Shown piece after piece: positions 22,824 to 34,400 of a DNA stretch of 64,000 nt. The stretch is from Heliopora coerulea. Lineage: Eukaryota; Cnidaria; Anthozoa; Scleralcyonacea; Helioporidae. The stretch is from the NCBI GenBank assembly GCA_030142905.1, contig JASJOG010000024.1, positions 2,124,001 through 2,188,000 of the forward strand. Direction: 5' to 3'. The translations under genes were made by a program, and so were the position numbers. Under the pieces are notes generated by a model. That model was given only the letters and a program-made list of their open reading frames with translations. It searched no databases and was not told the DNA's origin. How positions within the stretch are numbered: position 1 is the stretch's first letter; each line of letters opens with the position of its first letter.

Positions 22824-22905
22824 CAGTGCTACAGGTTGAATGGTTTTGTCAATATGAAGATTGACTTGCCGGTTTTTTAATTTACCAGTACCGTGAAAGA
22901 ATTCG

Positions 22906-23262
22906 TCAGGAATGATGAACAGATCTTCGCTTTGTACTCGGAGCTATACGGTTGGTCAAAGCAATTAATCCAAGGTTTCGTGCAGTTGAGAAGGATAATA
23001 ATGAACCACCAAGTTTTCGGTCATTCAGAACTACGAAGAAATGCACATTATCTGAGTTGTCGGAGTTCTTTATTTGTGCAGAAAAAGTTCCCAGATTCTT
23101 GAGCGGTTTACAGGATTTGTATGGATACACTTTGATTGATGTCGGGTGCAATTTGACTTTGTTTTTAATGGGAGAAAAATCACGCTGTTCAATAAGATTC
23201 ACTGTTGTGCCAGTATCGATTATGAATTCTATAGGTAGGCCATGGATTTTGAGTTTTGCCAC
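22906..23262 (-). pseudogene. Gypsy aspartic protease domain
   Basis: 118 codons containing IEFIIDTGTTVNLIE, with the DTG catalytic triad of retroviral-type aspartic proteases. It lies between the gag knuckles and the RT, as expected in Ty3/gypsy. Confidence 0.75.
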
Positions 23263-23399
23263 TGGACGTTTGGAAAGGTTATTTTTAACAGAGAAAATGT
23301 ACTCTTCTTCGCTTGAGCTGTCATCCTTTGTTGTAGTGTCAATACAGTACTGTTAATTGTTGACTTCGAATTGAGGCTGTTCCCACGGTCGTAATTTTG

Positions 23400-24057
23400 C
23401 GACTTTTTCAGTGATGATCCACACACTACTGCGAAGTGATTTTGTTTGCCACAGTTACGACATGTCTTTAGTCCTTTCGCTGGGCATGTAGCACGATCAG
23501 GGTAAGGTCAGTTGCAAAAGTAACAGGATTTTTTCACGTTGTTGTCTTTGCCAAATTTGCCTTTCCGTTTGGTTTTATCTTGGGTGTGACGGGGTTTTAC
23601 TTCATAAACACGTTCGGCTTTGTTTTCCTCAATGTCTTTCGCTTGTTGGCCGGAGAGTTCGTACGCTCGGCCAAAATCTAGAAGTTGTTGGAGTGTCATT
23701 TTTTCCTTCAAGGTTCGTCTTCTGACGTGTGGTGAAGAACAATTTTGAACAATCTGTGTTTTATTTCGCGATCGGGGTCGGTGAATTCGCATGTTGTAGC
23801 TAGATGTCTCAGTCGAGTATGAGAACTATCGAGAGTTTCGTCTTAGCGCTGACTTGCCTGTCGGAATTTGTGTGTTTCGAACTCAATATTCTTCCTTGGT
23901 GAAAAATACCCGGATAGTGATTCGACAGCTTGGTCAAAATCATCTTCAAATCCTTTTTGCGCATCGGTGAATGACTCAAATATATCACAGAATTCAGTTC
24001 ATGATAAATGAAGAAGTAATGCTCGCTTACGCGTTTTTGATGAGATATCCATCGCAT
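23400..24057 (-). pseudogene. Gypsy gag remnant with zinc knuckles
   Basis: Pieces at 24057-23809 and 23792-23508 lie in different frames. Downstream, around 23470-23420, CRNCGKQNHFAVVC is a CCHC zinc knuckle (C-x2-C-x4-H-x4-C) and CYFCN is the start of a preceding one. This is the nucleic-acid-binding end of Gag. Frameshifts and stops break it. Confidence 0.7.
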
Positions 24058-24129
24058 TAGTTAATTCTGTTTTATTTGGATTGATTTCATTATATATCGG
24101 ATACTTTGTTTTGAATCTTTAAATTTAGT

Positions 24130-24148
24130 TATCCCGCTCGCCGCCAAA
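24130..24148 (-). other. Candidate primer-binding site of the gypsy element
   Basis: Just inside the 5' LTR the element strand reads TTTGGCGGCGAGCGGGAT. TGG complements a tRNA 3' CCA, and the rest would identify the primer tRNA, which I cannot assign. Confidence 0.45.
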
Positions 24149-24243
24149 TGTAATAACGGACTCTAGCAGTGAACACAGTAACTCACTTTATTTACATCCG
24201 GTAGCTTATATACATGTCATGGGCATAGTATGACGTCACTACA
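24149..24243 (-). repeat. 5' LTR of the gypsy element
   Basis: 95 bp. On the element strand it carries a TATA box TATATAAG (24212-24205) and a poly(A) signal AATAAA (24192-24187), so promoter and polyadenylation signals fit in an unusually short LTR. Confidence 0.88.
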
Positions 24244-24539
24244 CAGTGCCTTTGTTGAAAATTACATCCTGGCTACGCCACTGGCGGACTACCACTAAAG
24301 CACAAGACGGACGCAAGCCACAAAGAGGAATTTTTGTTCTACGTGGCGAGCCAGCAGCTCGATAGACATCTAGTATAGGTTGTAGGTATCACCCAAGAAA
24401 CTGAACGAAAAACGTTCGCGCGAAATGTCACGCCTAACCACTCATTGATCCAGGCCTCAATCCATATTTTCAATGCGAACACGAGCTCTCGGTAGAACAA
24501 GGGTGCTTGCCTTCATGTGGGGGATGAGGACCATCATAA

Positions 24540-25160
24540 TTTTCAATTTACGACCACACTTCCTGAAGAAGTTACACTGCGCCCACCTGATGTAGTGACT
24601 CACAGTGGAAGCGATCGCACAAAATCATAGGTGGTACCCAAATTTAGACAAGATGTAGAAACTGTGTTAAAATCAGAAAAGTTCCACCAGTTGCTCCACT
24701 ATTTCTGTGTTCATGGCCAACAATTCAGGAGCAGCGCATACACGTAGGTTTTGTCCCCCGTCGATGATGTAGCTAGCTTATAGTTGTGGACGCAAATTCT
24801 AAGTGGCCCCAGGTTCCATGAAAACTACCACTGCAGAAAGTACAACAAATGCGTTGCGTAGTGTCTTTACAAGGTATGAGCTCCTGACCCAAGTGGTCAG
24901 TTACAATGGACCTCCATTTTCGTTCGTTTTGGGCGATTTCCCGCGTCAAAACAATTTACAGTGTGTGTATCGGTTATACCTTACCTTCCTTTTCCAACGG
25001 GTTTGCCGAGAGATATTTTCAAACCTTCGCATACTCTTTAGAATCCTCACCATCGGATCCCGCTCATTCTTTACAAAAAGGAATACAGAATTTTCTGCTT
25101 TCTGTCATGGCAGATTCGAAAAAATCAGAGAACTAGCCGCTGGCCGAACAATGTCCTATA
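24540..25160 (+). pseudogene. Second gypsy integrase fragment, plus strand
   Basis: Plus-strand frames give LDKDVETVLKS-like sequence near 24650, then TTTAESTTNALRSVFTRYEL and QVVSYNGPPFSF (integrase core with the second Asp changed, D to Y, in V-S-D-N-G), then SLESSPSDPAHSLQKGIQ. Multiple frameshifts. It is unrelated in orientation to the 19746-24243 element, and its right end meets a hAT-type MITE. Confidence 0.7.
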
Positions 25161-25164
25161 TGGC

Positions 25165-26019
25165 CAGTGGCGTGTTGGCCTGTCTTTGTCAGGGGTGCCC
25201 AAAATTAACGTTGGCGCCCCATCGCTTTTAAAATTCATTCCATGGACAGACGCAATTGTCTGTAGACCTCAGGAGATTGGGAATATGCTCCTCGGTCATT
25301 TCCAAGCCAACTCTCTATATTTGTTATTTACAGCTATATCGAAACTTAGACAATATTAAAGTGTTCCATAGCTATCTACAACATTGTGCAAGTATCTACT
25401 AATACCATATACGATAATAACGTATGATATTTATAACGTCTGGGGTTTTTGGGGGCATGTTCTCCTAGGAAATATTGAAAATCTTAGGTCTCTGAAACGC
25501 CATTTCCTGCGTTCTGAGAGTACTTTGATCGCTGTATATACATAGAAAATTGTCCGATATAATTGCCATTTTTACTTTGCACTTTTCGTCAGTGGTCTTG
25601 ACCGGGATCGGAAGTTCTTTCTTGTTCGAAATTTACATTCCCCTGATCTCGTACTTTTATTTGAGATTCGGTTTGCAATTTTGGATGGTTTTGCAATTTA
25701 TGGTCCCTGTTTACAGACTCAGGGTGACTGTATTAGGATGGTTTGCGACTTGCATGATTTTGGTTCAGGTTAATAATAAATATGCACTTCCTTTATGTGA
25801 TGTCTGCTCATTTTGAATTGTTTTTCACTGTCTTTGAGGTTCTTTCCCCACCTAAAAACCTTATTTTAACTTGTTTCTTTCTTCGACTCGTAAAATTCCG
25901 ACAACCGCTTTTGCATCTTTTCGTGCAGTTTTTGGCGCCCCCTTGAAGCATTTCGCGTCCACTAAAAATTTTATCAATCTGGGGCCATGTTCTCCTGCCC
26001 CCCTGGCATCACGCCACTG
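25165..26019. mobile_element. Non-autonomous hAT-type element (855 bp)
   Basis: Termini CAGTGGCGTG and CACGCCACTG are inverted. Flanking 8-mers TATATGGC (25157-25164) and CATATAGC (26020-26027) match at 6 of 8, consistent with an aged 8-bp hAT target duplication. The interior has G-rich GGGGGCATGTTCTCCT motifs near both ends. No transposase is recognised. Confidence 0.8.
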
Positions 26020-28044
26020 CATATAGCTCGTGACCAGTTGTTAACCCAGAAATAGTAATCAGGTACTGTGCTGAAGCACAACTCTCCATTCTCATATCAC
26101 GTTCAGCAAACACAACTGTTGAGAAAATCTCCTTAAATATAAACTTATCCTGAATTAGTTTACCGTTAACCCAAACCCACCCTCCTTCCTCAATTCAGTA
26201 TTATCGTGCCTAGTCAATCATCTTGCAGGCCTTCGGGAACAACAATGAAACAACATTGAACCAAGGGGCGAGGGGTTTGCAGGTTGAATGAGCTCCAAAA
26301 CTAGCATATCGGTAACTAATATTGCCATTTCGGCACTTGTCTCAACAGATTTTGTCCAAGTAGTAGTTTGGCGTTCCCAGGCCACTTTTTTTAATGTGAA
26401 GAAGTCACGATACAGCTGACTTACGTAGTCAATTTGATTTGCAGTGGAGTGGTCCAAGGGATGTTTGGGGTCTATTCCCAAAATATTACTGAATTGATGA
26501 TGCTATTGCCAGATATATTGCACAAAACATTTTAGAATGCCTCAGAACTAGTAGGTCTCAGAGGAACTATGATTAAAATTTTTCTAGGTTTACTCCAACG
26601 GTCAAAATTCTCTACACCCGTGATATGTATCCGAAACTAGCTTCTCCAAAAACTTAACCGTGCTTCTGTCGGCAGCTTTATGATGTAAGTGTTCCCTCAT
26701 TTTTAATTTTTTAAAAGTATATTTAGATGTATGATGGTGACAGAGTAATGATTCGGTGTCCAGAATTAAATGATTTTCCTGGAAAGTATTACTCCAGGCC
26801 TCCCTCGGCAGGGCTATAAATCGCCTCGTCTATTTTTTAAGCTCTGGCTAGGGCCTTAGCACACGTCATATTTAGACGTACAGATGTGAAAGCGTTGGTT
26901 AGATATAAAGCAAAGTCTCTGACGAAAAGAGTTTGTCATTACGGTGAATAAGTCAGCGTATACGTTCACACGTTCGTGTTGTACACATATAGGCTAATTG
27001 TATATGACGTCATGGCGTTCGTGCTGGTGATAGTTAACCTTTTCCTGTCCGAGACGTCACCGCTTGACGAGTATGATCGTCTGGCATTAGCCAGAGTAAA
27101 ATCTTAATTTTTTAAAAAAGAATTTTTAAATTTTTAAATTTTTAATTCTATAAAAGACATTTTAAAAAACATCGGGTACGGACTGGAAAGGGTTAACAAA
27201 AGAAAGTCGCTAGCTGGGATATGATGAGGTACTTACCCTAACGAGAAAATAGCTGCTATTCCATGCAACCGCCAACGTGGCTGCTCAATTTATTACAGCA
27301 TGCCTACATGTACAAGTGGTCCGTCTTATTTAGCACAGCGAAACCTTAAGAAGATCCTTAATAGCATTTTTGCTAACACGAAATCGTTGCCTGAAATTTT
27401 TAAGAAAGGGTTCCACCCTTGAATGAAAATGAAATTCAAAGACTTTGCACAGCTAATTCAAGAACCTGGAAAATGGGTTTTCAAAATACCATGTATTTTG
27501 CCCTTTGTGATGACAACTCTAACAATATTTTTACAATAACCTATACAATAACTCGAGTTTGCAAATACCGTACTACGTCGCAGTCTTATTACCATAACTT
27601 TTGTACATCCCTAATCTTAAATTTAGCAGTTTTAGGACCTGTACTGATTTTTGAGACCTTTTTAGGCCTATTTTATTATACATATATTTTGTTTGCCAAA
27701 TGTAAATACTTTCAAAGATTTTCAAGGACGATCGGAGTCTGATGAAAAACGCATTTCTAGAATCGCCAAAATGAGAAGATTAGCATTTCAGAGGAACATC
27801 AGGATTATCATGAATTCTGGCACTCCTAGAAATTCCTCATACATAGTTTATTGAATTTGTATTTTTAGCTTTTATAAGACATTCATTCTTATCTGAAATT
27901 GATGAAGAAAGGAACATTTATAGGCCTTTATGGGTGATGCTATACAACCGGAAATTCTTGACACGAATAGTAATGGGTCAATTGAGCCAACTTCCAACAC
28001 TCAAGCTAACGTTGACTAGATATCAAGTATTTGAAAAGATAAAA
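26020..28044. other. Intergenic, mostly unassigned
   Basis: An open frame at 26481-26218 (-) with YVSQLYRDFFTLKKVAWERQ looks like a protein fragment, possibly retroelement-derived, but I cannot name the family. Short-repeat copy A lies at 27033-27104. Positions 27110-27165 are a TTTTTAAA-rich run. Confidence 0.4.
27033..27104 (-). repeat. Dispersed 70-bp repeat, copy A
   Basis: On the minus strand: TTTACTCTGGCTAATGCCAG, ACGATCATACTCGTCAA, then AGGAAAAGGTTAA. The same motif series occurs at 33217-33286 and 58414-58482. Confidence 0.7.
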
Positions 28045-28873
28045 GAACGGCACTAAATCCGAAAAAACTGAAGAAATGGTCATCGATATCTTCACAAAAA
28101 CCGCAAATACCAGTACTTACGACCGACAATTTTGTATTTGAAAGGATTACGTTTCCTAAGCTTGTGATAGGGATATGATAACATCTGGTCGCCCATCAGA
28201 GGAAAGGACTTTTCTTTTTAAAAGTTTTGAGGAGATATAGTGATTACACTAAAGACCTTATAGCGTTTTACTGCTCAGTCGTTAGATCAGCGCTAGAATA
28301 TAGAGATGTATTGCTGCATGATGGTTGAACAAAAACACAAAGTTTAGTCATTGAAATAATTAAAAAACGTGCTCTTACGATCATTGTACTAAATTTAATA
28401 TATATATGTCCATATGTATATCACCAAGAAGCTTTTGCACAGTTCAAAAACTGACTACTTTAGAAATGAGGAGGAAATCCATTGCATAGATCCAACATAC
28501 CCATTTAGGGGCAGGCACACCACCCTGCTGAGTAACATTAGTCTGGTATTAGCACCGAGTTCCATAGAGCATCCTTGCCCCTTGGAGGGTTAACCAGTTG
28601 GTAGTTAATTTATTAAGGGGCAAGCCCCCTCACTCTGGTGAATGAAACTGTCTGGTGTTATCCAAAATAAAATTGCACATTGAACCTATGCCACTTCATG
28701 AGTTAAGCAAATGTCACATCCATCACATAATTTCCATTTATTTCATCGAAATAGATGATAACGTTTGGCATCGAGAAATTAGAAATGATAGGAAAAAGTT
28801 TCATAATATTAAACGTCGAATAGATCGTTTTAAAAATGGTCCTTTAGTATACTCAATAAATAAATTAATGTAA
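28045..28873 (+). pseudogene. LINE reverse transcriptase C-terminal remnant
   Basis: Plus-strand fragments LNPKKTEEMVIDIF, then VVRSALEYRDVLLHDG, TKTQSLVIEIIKKRALTII and MRRKSIA resemble the C-terminal RT/connection of the same LINE type as at 16332-15706. A further piece (28655-28873, WHREIRNDRKKFHNIKRR) may be its tail. Many stops; a small insert with AGGGGCAGGCACACC and AAGGGGCAAGCCCC occupies about 28510-28650. Confidence 0.6.
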
Positions 28874-29398
28874 CTATAGTTTTTGTTTTTAGTGACTTTC
28901 CAACTTTAGATTTAGCGCTTTTAGAAAGAGACTTTCTGGAAAACTACCTGTATATGTTGAAAATATATTGTCGGCGTTCTTTTAGTTACTTAAGTATATA
29001 AACAATCAAGGTTTCCTTTTTCATTTATACATTTTATAAAACCCTGTAGATAAAATCCATTAAAATTAATGGTGAAGCCAAACATTCATCCAATCTTACC
29101 CTCCAATGCAGCTAATTTTTTCTTGGTAAAATTATTTACCATGGTACATGTACAGAGGTCTTTCATAAACGAAAAAGGAAATCTCATGCACTATTTTAGT
29201 ACTCTTTCAGCTTAGGCTGCCGTTGGTGTGGCACAATTGTCAAGCAACTAGTCAAGTTTCCTTCTCGTAATCTATGGGATATCCATGTTTCTGGCACTAA
29301 CTTTTGTCCTCCGAATTTAAGGAAACCGTCACAAGAAATTGCACGCAGGCAATGTTCTATATTTATTCTTAATAGTCGGCGAGTGATACAAGACTATA
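28874..29398. other. Intergenic, no gene seen
   Basis: AT-rich sequence without recognisable coding or repeat structure. Confidence 0.5.
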
Positions 29399-29623
29399 AC
29401 CCCATTTACACTGTAACATTTTGGGTACGGCGCGGCTAAATTTGGGAAATCTACATATACAGAAGTACTCGGCACGGCTAAATCTTCAGGCACGGGTACC
29501 AAATGTTAAGAAGTCCGCACCGTTTACACTGTGAAAATCACCCGTGCCGCGCCCAAAAATAGCGGCAACAATGCCAAAATTTTAGCCGTTCCGTGCCCAA
29601 AATGTTAATAGTGTAAATTGGGT
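29399..29623. mobile_element. Palindromic MITE (225 bp)
   Basis: The ends are AACCCCATTTACACTGTAAC and, inverted, AACCCAATTTACACTATTAAC, continuing into CATTTTGGGYACGG on both sides. No coding capacity; target duplication unclear. Confidence 0.75.
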
Positions 29624-29995
29624 TTCTACGCAAACCAGGCTGGCAGGAGAACTCTTTTTAAGTTTCCCGACTGCAATCGGCAACTTCGCCGACAAGATGT
29701 TGCCATATATCAGGAAAACTGTCGAAGACTGGGGTCGAAGACGACACTAAACGGCATCAAAAATTTTTTGCATATTTTTGAGCTGACTTGATGAAAACTC
29801 AGGAACGGATTTTGCGGGATTTTTAACGACTGCATCCAAATTGTTACAAGTTACCCGAACAATTTCAATTAATGATTTTGGTATCTCCTTACAACGTACA
29901 GTGTAATAAGTGAGGTACTACAAGGTTGAGTAGCAACTTGTTCACGAACTCGCTACAATCCTGTTTCGATAAAGTTGTGTTTCAAGCTGAGAGAT

Positions 29996-30397
29996 ACCGT
30001 AAATGATCTAGTAAACGCCGAGAGCGTCTATTAAATTTTGTTGATTTTGAGGTGGCATTTATTGGATACGGGGCGTTTATTAGAGAGGGGCGTTTATTTC
30101 TAGATTCACGAAAATATCTAGAGTAAGAAGACTTTGATTTTTTAAAAAATTAAATGGTGTCATAAGGAACAAAACCACGAGCTATCTAAAGATAACGATA
30201 AATTGTGGATAAATAAGATATAACAGTTGATTAATTCAGAATATGAGTGTCATTCTTCAAATCATTACTATATTTACTCCTTTTTCTCTTGTTGTCTGTT
30301 GATTGGAGTGCGTTTATTAGATACAGGGCGTTTAATAGAAAGGGTCGTTTATTACAAAATGAAAATTTTGCAAGGCGTTTATTAGATCATTTACCGT
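29996..30397. mobile_element. MITE with terminal inverted repeats (about 402 bp)
   Basis: The left end ACCGTAAATGATCTAGTAAA and the inverted right end ACGGTAAATGATCTAATAAA match at 18 of 20 shown positions. The interior repeats GGCGTTTATTAGA motifs. No ORF. Confidence 0.75.
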
Positions 30398-31144
30398 GAT
30401 CACGTATGTACTGGCAAATTATCTGCGACTACCTGGGAACAGGCTTTAAGTGACATGTATTTGTAGTAGTTATGCGGTTTCCACGGCTTCTGCGGTAACA
30501 CTGGACGCATGTGGGGGTAATGCCACTCTCGATTAATCGACTATTTTTTGGCAATCGAATATTTTCAAAAATAAACGGATCATCGACAACAGCCACGCAC
30601 AGCATGATATTCACCTGAGCTTTCTTTCTGGAATTAAAAAAAGTGCGAATAGATAGCATTCTCGTGCTCTCATTGCAGTCAATTGAGGTCTCAAAGAAGC
30701 GTGCAGCACTTAAGTCAGCTGTTGTTGATGCACTGTTATTTTTAAACAAAAACAATATGTAGACAGTCAAAGTGCATATTTCTTTATTTAGCCGACTTCT
30801 CTGTGTTTATATAATTATATTATATACGTTTTTTCTTGAGTTTTTCTACTGAAAAATTTCGAAACTTTAAAAACATTAAAACACATCCCTTTCTTTGAAG
30901 GGACAAACCGCTGTGGACGTGTCATGATTTAATTTATTCAGTACGATTAATCGATATTATTCGATTGTTGACAGCAATTAATCGATTGCCGATATGAACC
31001 GATGGGAGCAGCACTATGTGGGAGTGGCCCTTACTCCACCTCTAACGAAAACTGCTGAGCTAGCTATAGGGTTAACAATCATAAACAATAACACTTTACC
31101 TTACTTTACTTTAGATCTATTTAGGTCCAAACCTTTTTCAGGTT
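30398..31144. other. 3' flank of the F-box gene
   Basis: Contains ATTAATCGA-type repeats near 30530 and 30945-30985 that are partly inverted. An open frame at 30770-30429 (-) shows no family signature. Confidence 0.4.
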
Positions 31145-31149
31145 TTATT
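31144..31149 (-). terminator. Poly(A) signal overlapping the F-box gene stop codon
   Basis: The minus strand reads GAATAAAAC at the end of the ORF: the TAA stop codon is part of an AATAAA hexamer. Whether it is used is unknown. Confidence 0.4.
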
Positions 31150-31427
31150 CAAGACGAGAGCCATAATAATCCCACACGGTTAACGAAACACTTTGTCTTG
31201 CTACATCTCTTATTATATGATCTTCAATAGAGTTGCAATTTGTTAAGTCAAGATATTTCAAATGAGGTAGTCTGTTAACAGTGTCCTTCAGAGGTTCCCC
31301 TGTTAATAAACGGAGACCAATCAAAGTGAGTTTTTCCATCCTTCGGCAGCCATATACAATGTATGCCAAGCCTTCATCTGTAACTTCCCAACACCAGGAC
31401 AGGTTTAGCTCAATTAGATTTGGAGAG
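31145..31427 (-). CDS. F-box/LRR gene exon 3 (terminal)
   Basis: The acceptor is CAACTGCAG|CTCTCC. It encodes SPNLIELNLSWCWEVTDEGL onward and ends in YYGSRLE with TAA at 31147-31145. Confidence 0.87.
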
Positions 31428-34400
31428 CTGCAGTTGAAAAAAAACGCAGCTATTTAGTATAACAAATTTTCAATTTAACTAGTGAAAAATCGTCTTGAAT
31501 GGAAACGAAATTTTCAGATTTCAAATCGATTTTCCTACACGCATAAATTGCCATGACTGCAATGCAAGAAAAAAGAATTGCTTTAATTTACAAACAAATT
31601 GGCAAACAAATTGACAAATAATTCATGTCTAGATTGCCAGTGGGCTAGCGAGGGGTGTTAACTGAAGTTTCGCTCTCCCCACTACTATCAAAACGTCAAA
31701 AACTGTTCCAAAAGGCGGTAAAATCCTTAAGATTTAGGTGACAGTCGAACGTCAGCACACCAAGAGAAATTTCTGTTTTATATCTGCTTGTAATTGGTAG
31801 GGTAAACGGTTTTACTTTGTTTCTGGATATGTATATTTGCGAAGAAATTAATAAAGGCAGAAAATACTGATTGTACTCCCAGCTGACTCGTGTATTTTTG
31901 CACGCTCTTAAAAGATCATTTGACTCAGCTCTCGGCTGTTCTCGCAACTAAACTAGATCAATTTCAATTTCAACTTGAGTGCAGTGGCGGATAACCAATA
32001 GGCACTATAGGCACGTGCCTAGGGCCCACGAAGGCCAGGAGCCCACGAAGATGTTTGTCTATGTGGCTGTTTTATTTTTTATTTTTATTTACTAAATACA
32101 GACACATTTATCCTTGAGGGATTCGTACTTTATAGCTTGCAAGTCTTACATGCATTTTGACCGGGGTAAACTACGACAAGTAAAGACTATAAGAGTATTC
32201 AAACAGAGCTGAAAGGAATGAAAGGATTCATAATGTGTTTCCGAGAGAAATACAAAAGAAAGACTGATTTCCAAATAACTAAACATTACCTTTTGCAATT
32301 TTTCAAACTTTGACGAAAACAGGACGCCGTACTTTTGGTCGACGGTCAGATAATACGTCTAAATGACTGAATTCTTAATTCTATTCTTTCTGGTAAGGTA
32401 GACGAACGATCTTCAAGCTCGATACTCAGAAAATGATTTCTGAGCCCCAGACGGGGATCGAACTCGTAACCCTCTGATGACCGGTAAGACGCTCTAACCA
32501 TTGAGCTATCAAGACTCAGATGTAATAAAGTAAATGGTTTGAACCTGGGAGAGTCGTGACATGTTTGAGGAAGTTGATCGTCCAGGTTAGTGTAGTCTTG
32601 AGAAAGACTGTTGTTTGAAGTCACTTCAACCAACAGTCTTTCTCAAGACTACACTGACCTGGACGAGCAACTTCCTCAAACATGTCAAGACTCAGATGGT
32701 GAGCTAGGGTGCAAGTTCGATATATACGTGCGACCTAAGTGGAAGCCACTATATATTAATAATGATTGATGCAGTTTAATGTCTGAGAAACATGAGAGCT
32801 TGGATATATTAAGGTAGACGAACGATCTTCAAGCTCGATACTCAGAAAATGATTTCTGAGCCCCGGACGGGGGTCGAACCCGCAACCCTCTGATGACCGT
32901 TAAGACGCTATAACCATTGAGTTACCAAGACTCAGATGGTGAGCTAGGGTGCAAGTCCGCTTCGGTCGCACATATATATCGAACTTGCACCCTAGCTCAT
33001 CACCTGAGTCTTGGTAGCTCAATGGTTAGAGCGTCTTACCGGTCATCAGAGGGTTGCGGGCTCGATCCCCGTCTGGGGCTCAGAAATCATTTTTTGAGTA
33101 TCGAGCTTGAAGATCGTTCGTCTATCTTAATATATCCAAGTTCTCATGTTTCTCAAACATTAAACTGCATCTGTTCTTTCTGTTATTAATTATTACTAAT
33201 TCTATTCTTCTATTATTTTACTCTGGCTAACGCCAGACGATTTTACTCGTCAAAGGGAGAGCTCCCTTTCCTCGAAAGAGTTAAGTATTTCATGAAGAGT
33301 TAAGTATTTCATAGAGTTAAGTATTTCATAGAGTTAAGTATTTACATATATATATATATATATATATATTAAACAAAGAACATAACAAAAAATGCACAAA
33401 CATGTTAAAAGGAATGAGACTGAAAAAACTGCGTAGGTGAGCCGTGACTGACACTGATCGGTTCATCTGGCAGCGATATTGGCTTTTTTGTTTTTACCCA
33501 CTTGATGATAGGAACTGGCTATTTGGCTTACCGTGAAATTGATCCATAAAGACGTAAAAATGCATAATGAACTGAAAATGCACTGTGCATGAACTTTACA
33601 TTTTCCGCATGATCATTTTCCTTCACTTATCTTGCTCCATATTGAAACGTATCAAGGACTAGTAGAGCTTAACCATGGGTCAGTCGTGTTTGTTGCCACC
33701 CTCACTCCTATCTATAGAATCGGAGTTGATGCGTTCAATCCCAGTTAATGATATGATTAGTTCTTTTGCCATAAAGAAAATACAGATAGAAGAACTGAAG
33801 AACGAACATCATTATGCTGCAATCCGACCTCCCTACGGGTAATATTACTAATGCTCACTAATGTACATGTTACTAGGGGCAGACTAGTCCTGTAGCACTG
33901 TTTTGCTTGTAAAGACTGTTCTTGACTTCTTGTATAACTTTACCGATTCATTCATGTAATTGTTCACATTCAATATAGCTATAAAAATCTTATCGATGAC
34001 GTTTAAAGCTGTAGTCCTAAAAAGAGAGCGAATCAAGCAGGGATCTATAGGGCCCACGAAATTGCCCTGTGCCTAGGGCCCACGAATGTTGTAATCCGCC
34101 ACTGCTTGAGTGTATCTGAAGGCAATGCTATGACTTTAATCAAACAATTCAGCTCGGCTCTTATAAACAGCCTGAGACATTTGATGATTCAATTAATCAT
34201 ACTACTCCCGAAGTCAGGCGGTGAAAATATGGCAGTCAAGTGGTTAAAGTTTCCAGGCAATATATCTGATAAAATGGGAGAGCTCTGGTAGGTAATAAAA
34301 TAGTAAAAATAATTAATAATAATAATCACATATATCCGAGATGAAGGACGTTAAAATGAAGTTACCACAATTCCAACATCGAAAGTGCTGTTCAGTACTC

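Larger units (their letters stand above)
19746..24243 (-). mobile_element. Ty3/gypsy LTR retrotransposon, complete ends, decayed ORFs
   Basis: Two 95-bp LTRs (19746-19840 and 24149-24243) begin TGTAGT and end TTACA on the element strand. The 5-bp sequence CAGTG flanks both sides (19741-19745 and 24244-24248). Element order is gag, protease, RT, RNase H, integrase on the minus strand. A purine tract GGAAGGGA abuts the 3' LTR and a TGG-starting primer-site candidate follows the 5' LTR. The ORFs carry stops and frameshifts, and a MITE interrupts the pol region at 22507-22823. It is unlikely to be autonomous now. Confidence 0.92.
31982..34104 (+). mobile_element. Non-autonomous hAT element with captured tRNA-like units (2123 bp)
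   Basis: The ends are CAGTGGCGGATAAC and the inverse GTAATCCGCCACTG, with subterminal GTGCCTAGGGCCCACGAA inverted at both ends. A perfect 8-bp duplication CTTGAGTG flanks it (31974-31981, 34105-34112). A transposase C-terminal relic, YLSIESELMRSIPVNDMIS, is readable at about 33711-33770, so this is a deletion derivative of an autonomous hAT. It sits in intron 2 of the F-box gene and carries three tRNA-like units, a 63-bp-arm palindrome and a microsatellite. Confidence 0.9.

Noticed and set aside
30429..30770. 113-codon minus-strand ORF
   Set aside because: No recognisable motif; overlaps ATTAATCGA repeat sequence.
32346..33189. Two open frames sharing SSMVRASYRSSEG
   Set aside because: They are translations of the tRNA-like units and their tails, not proteins.
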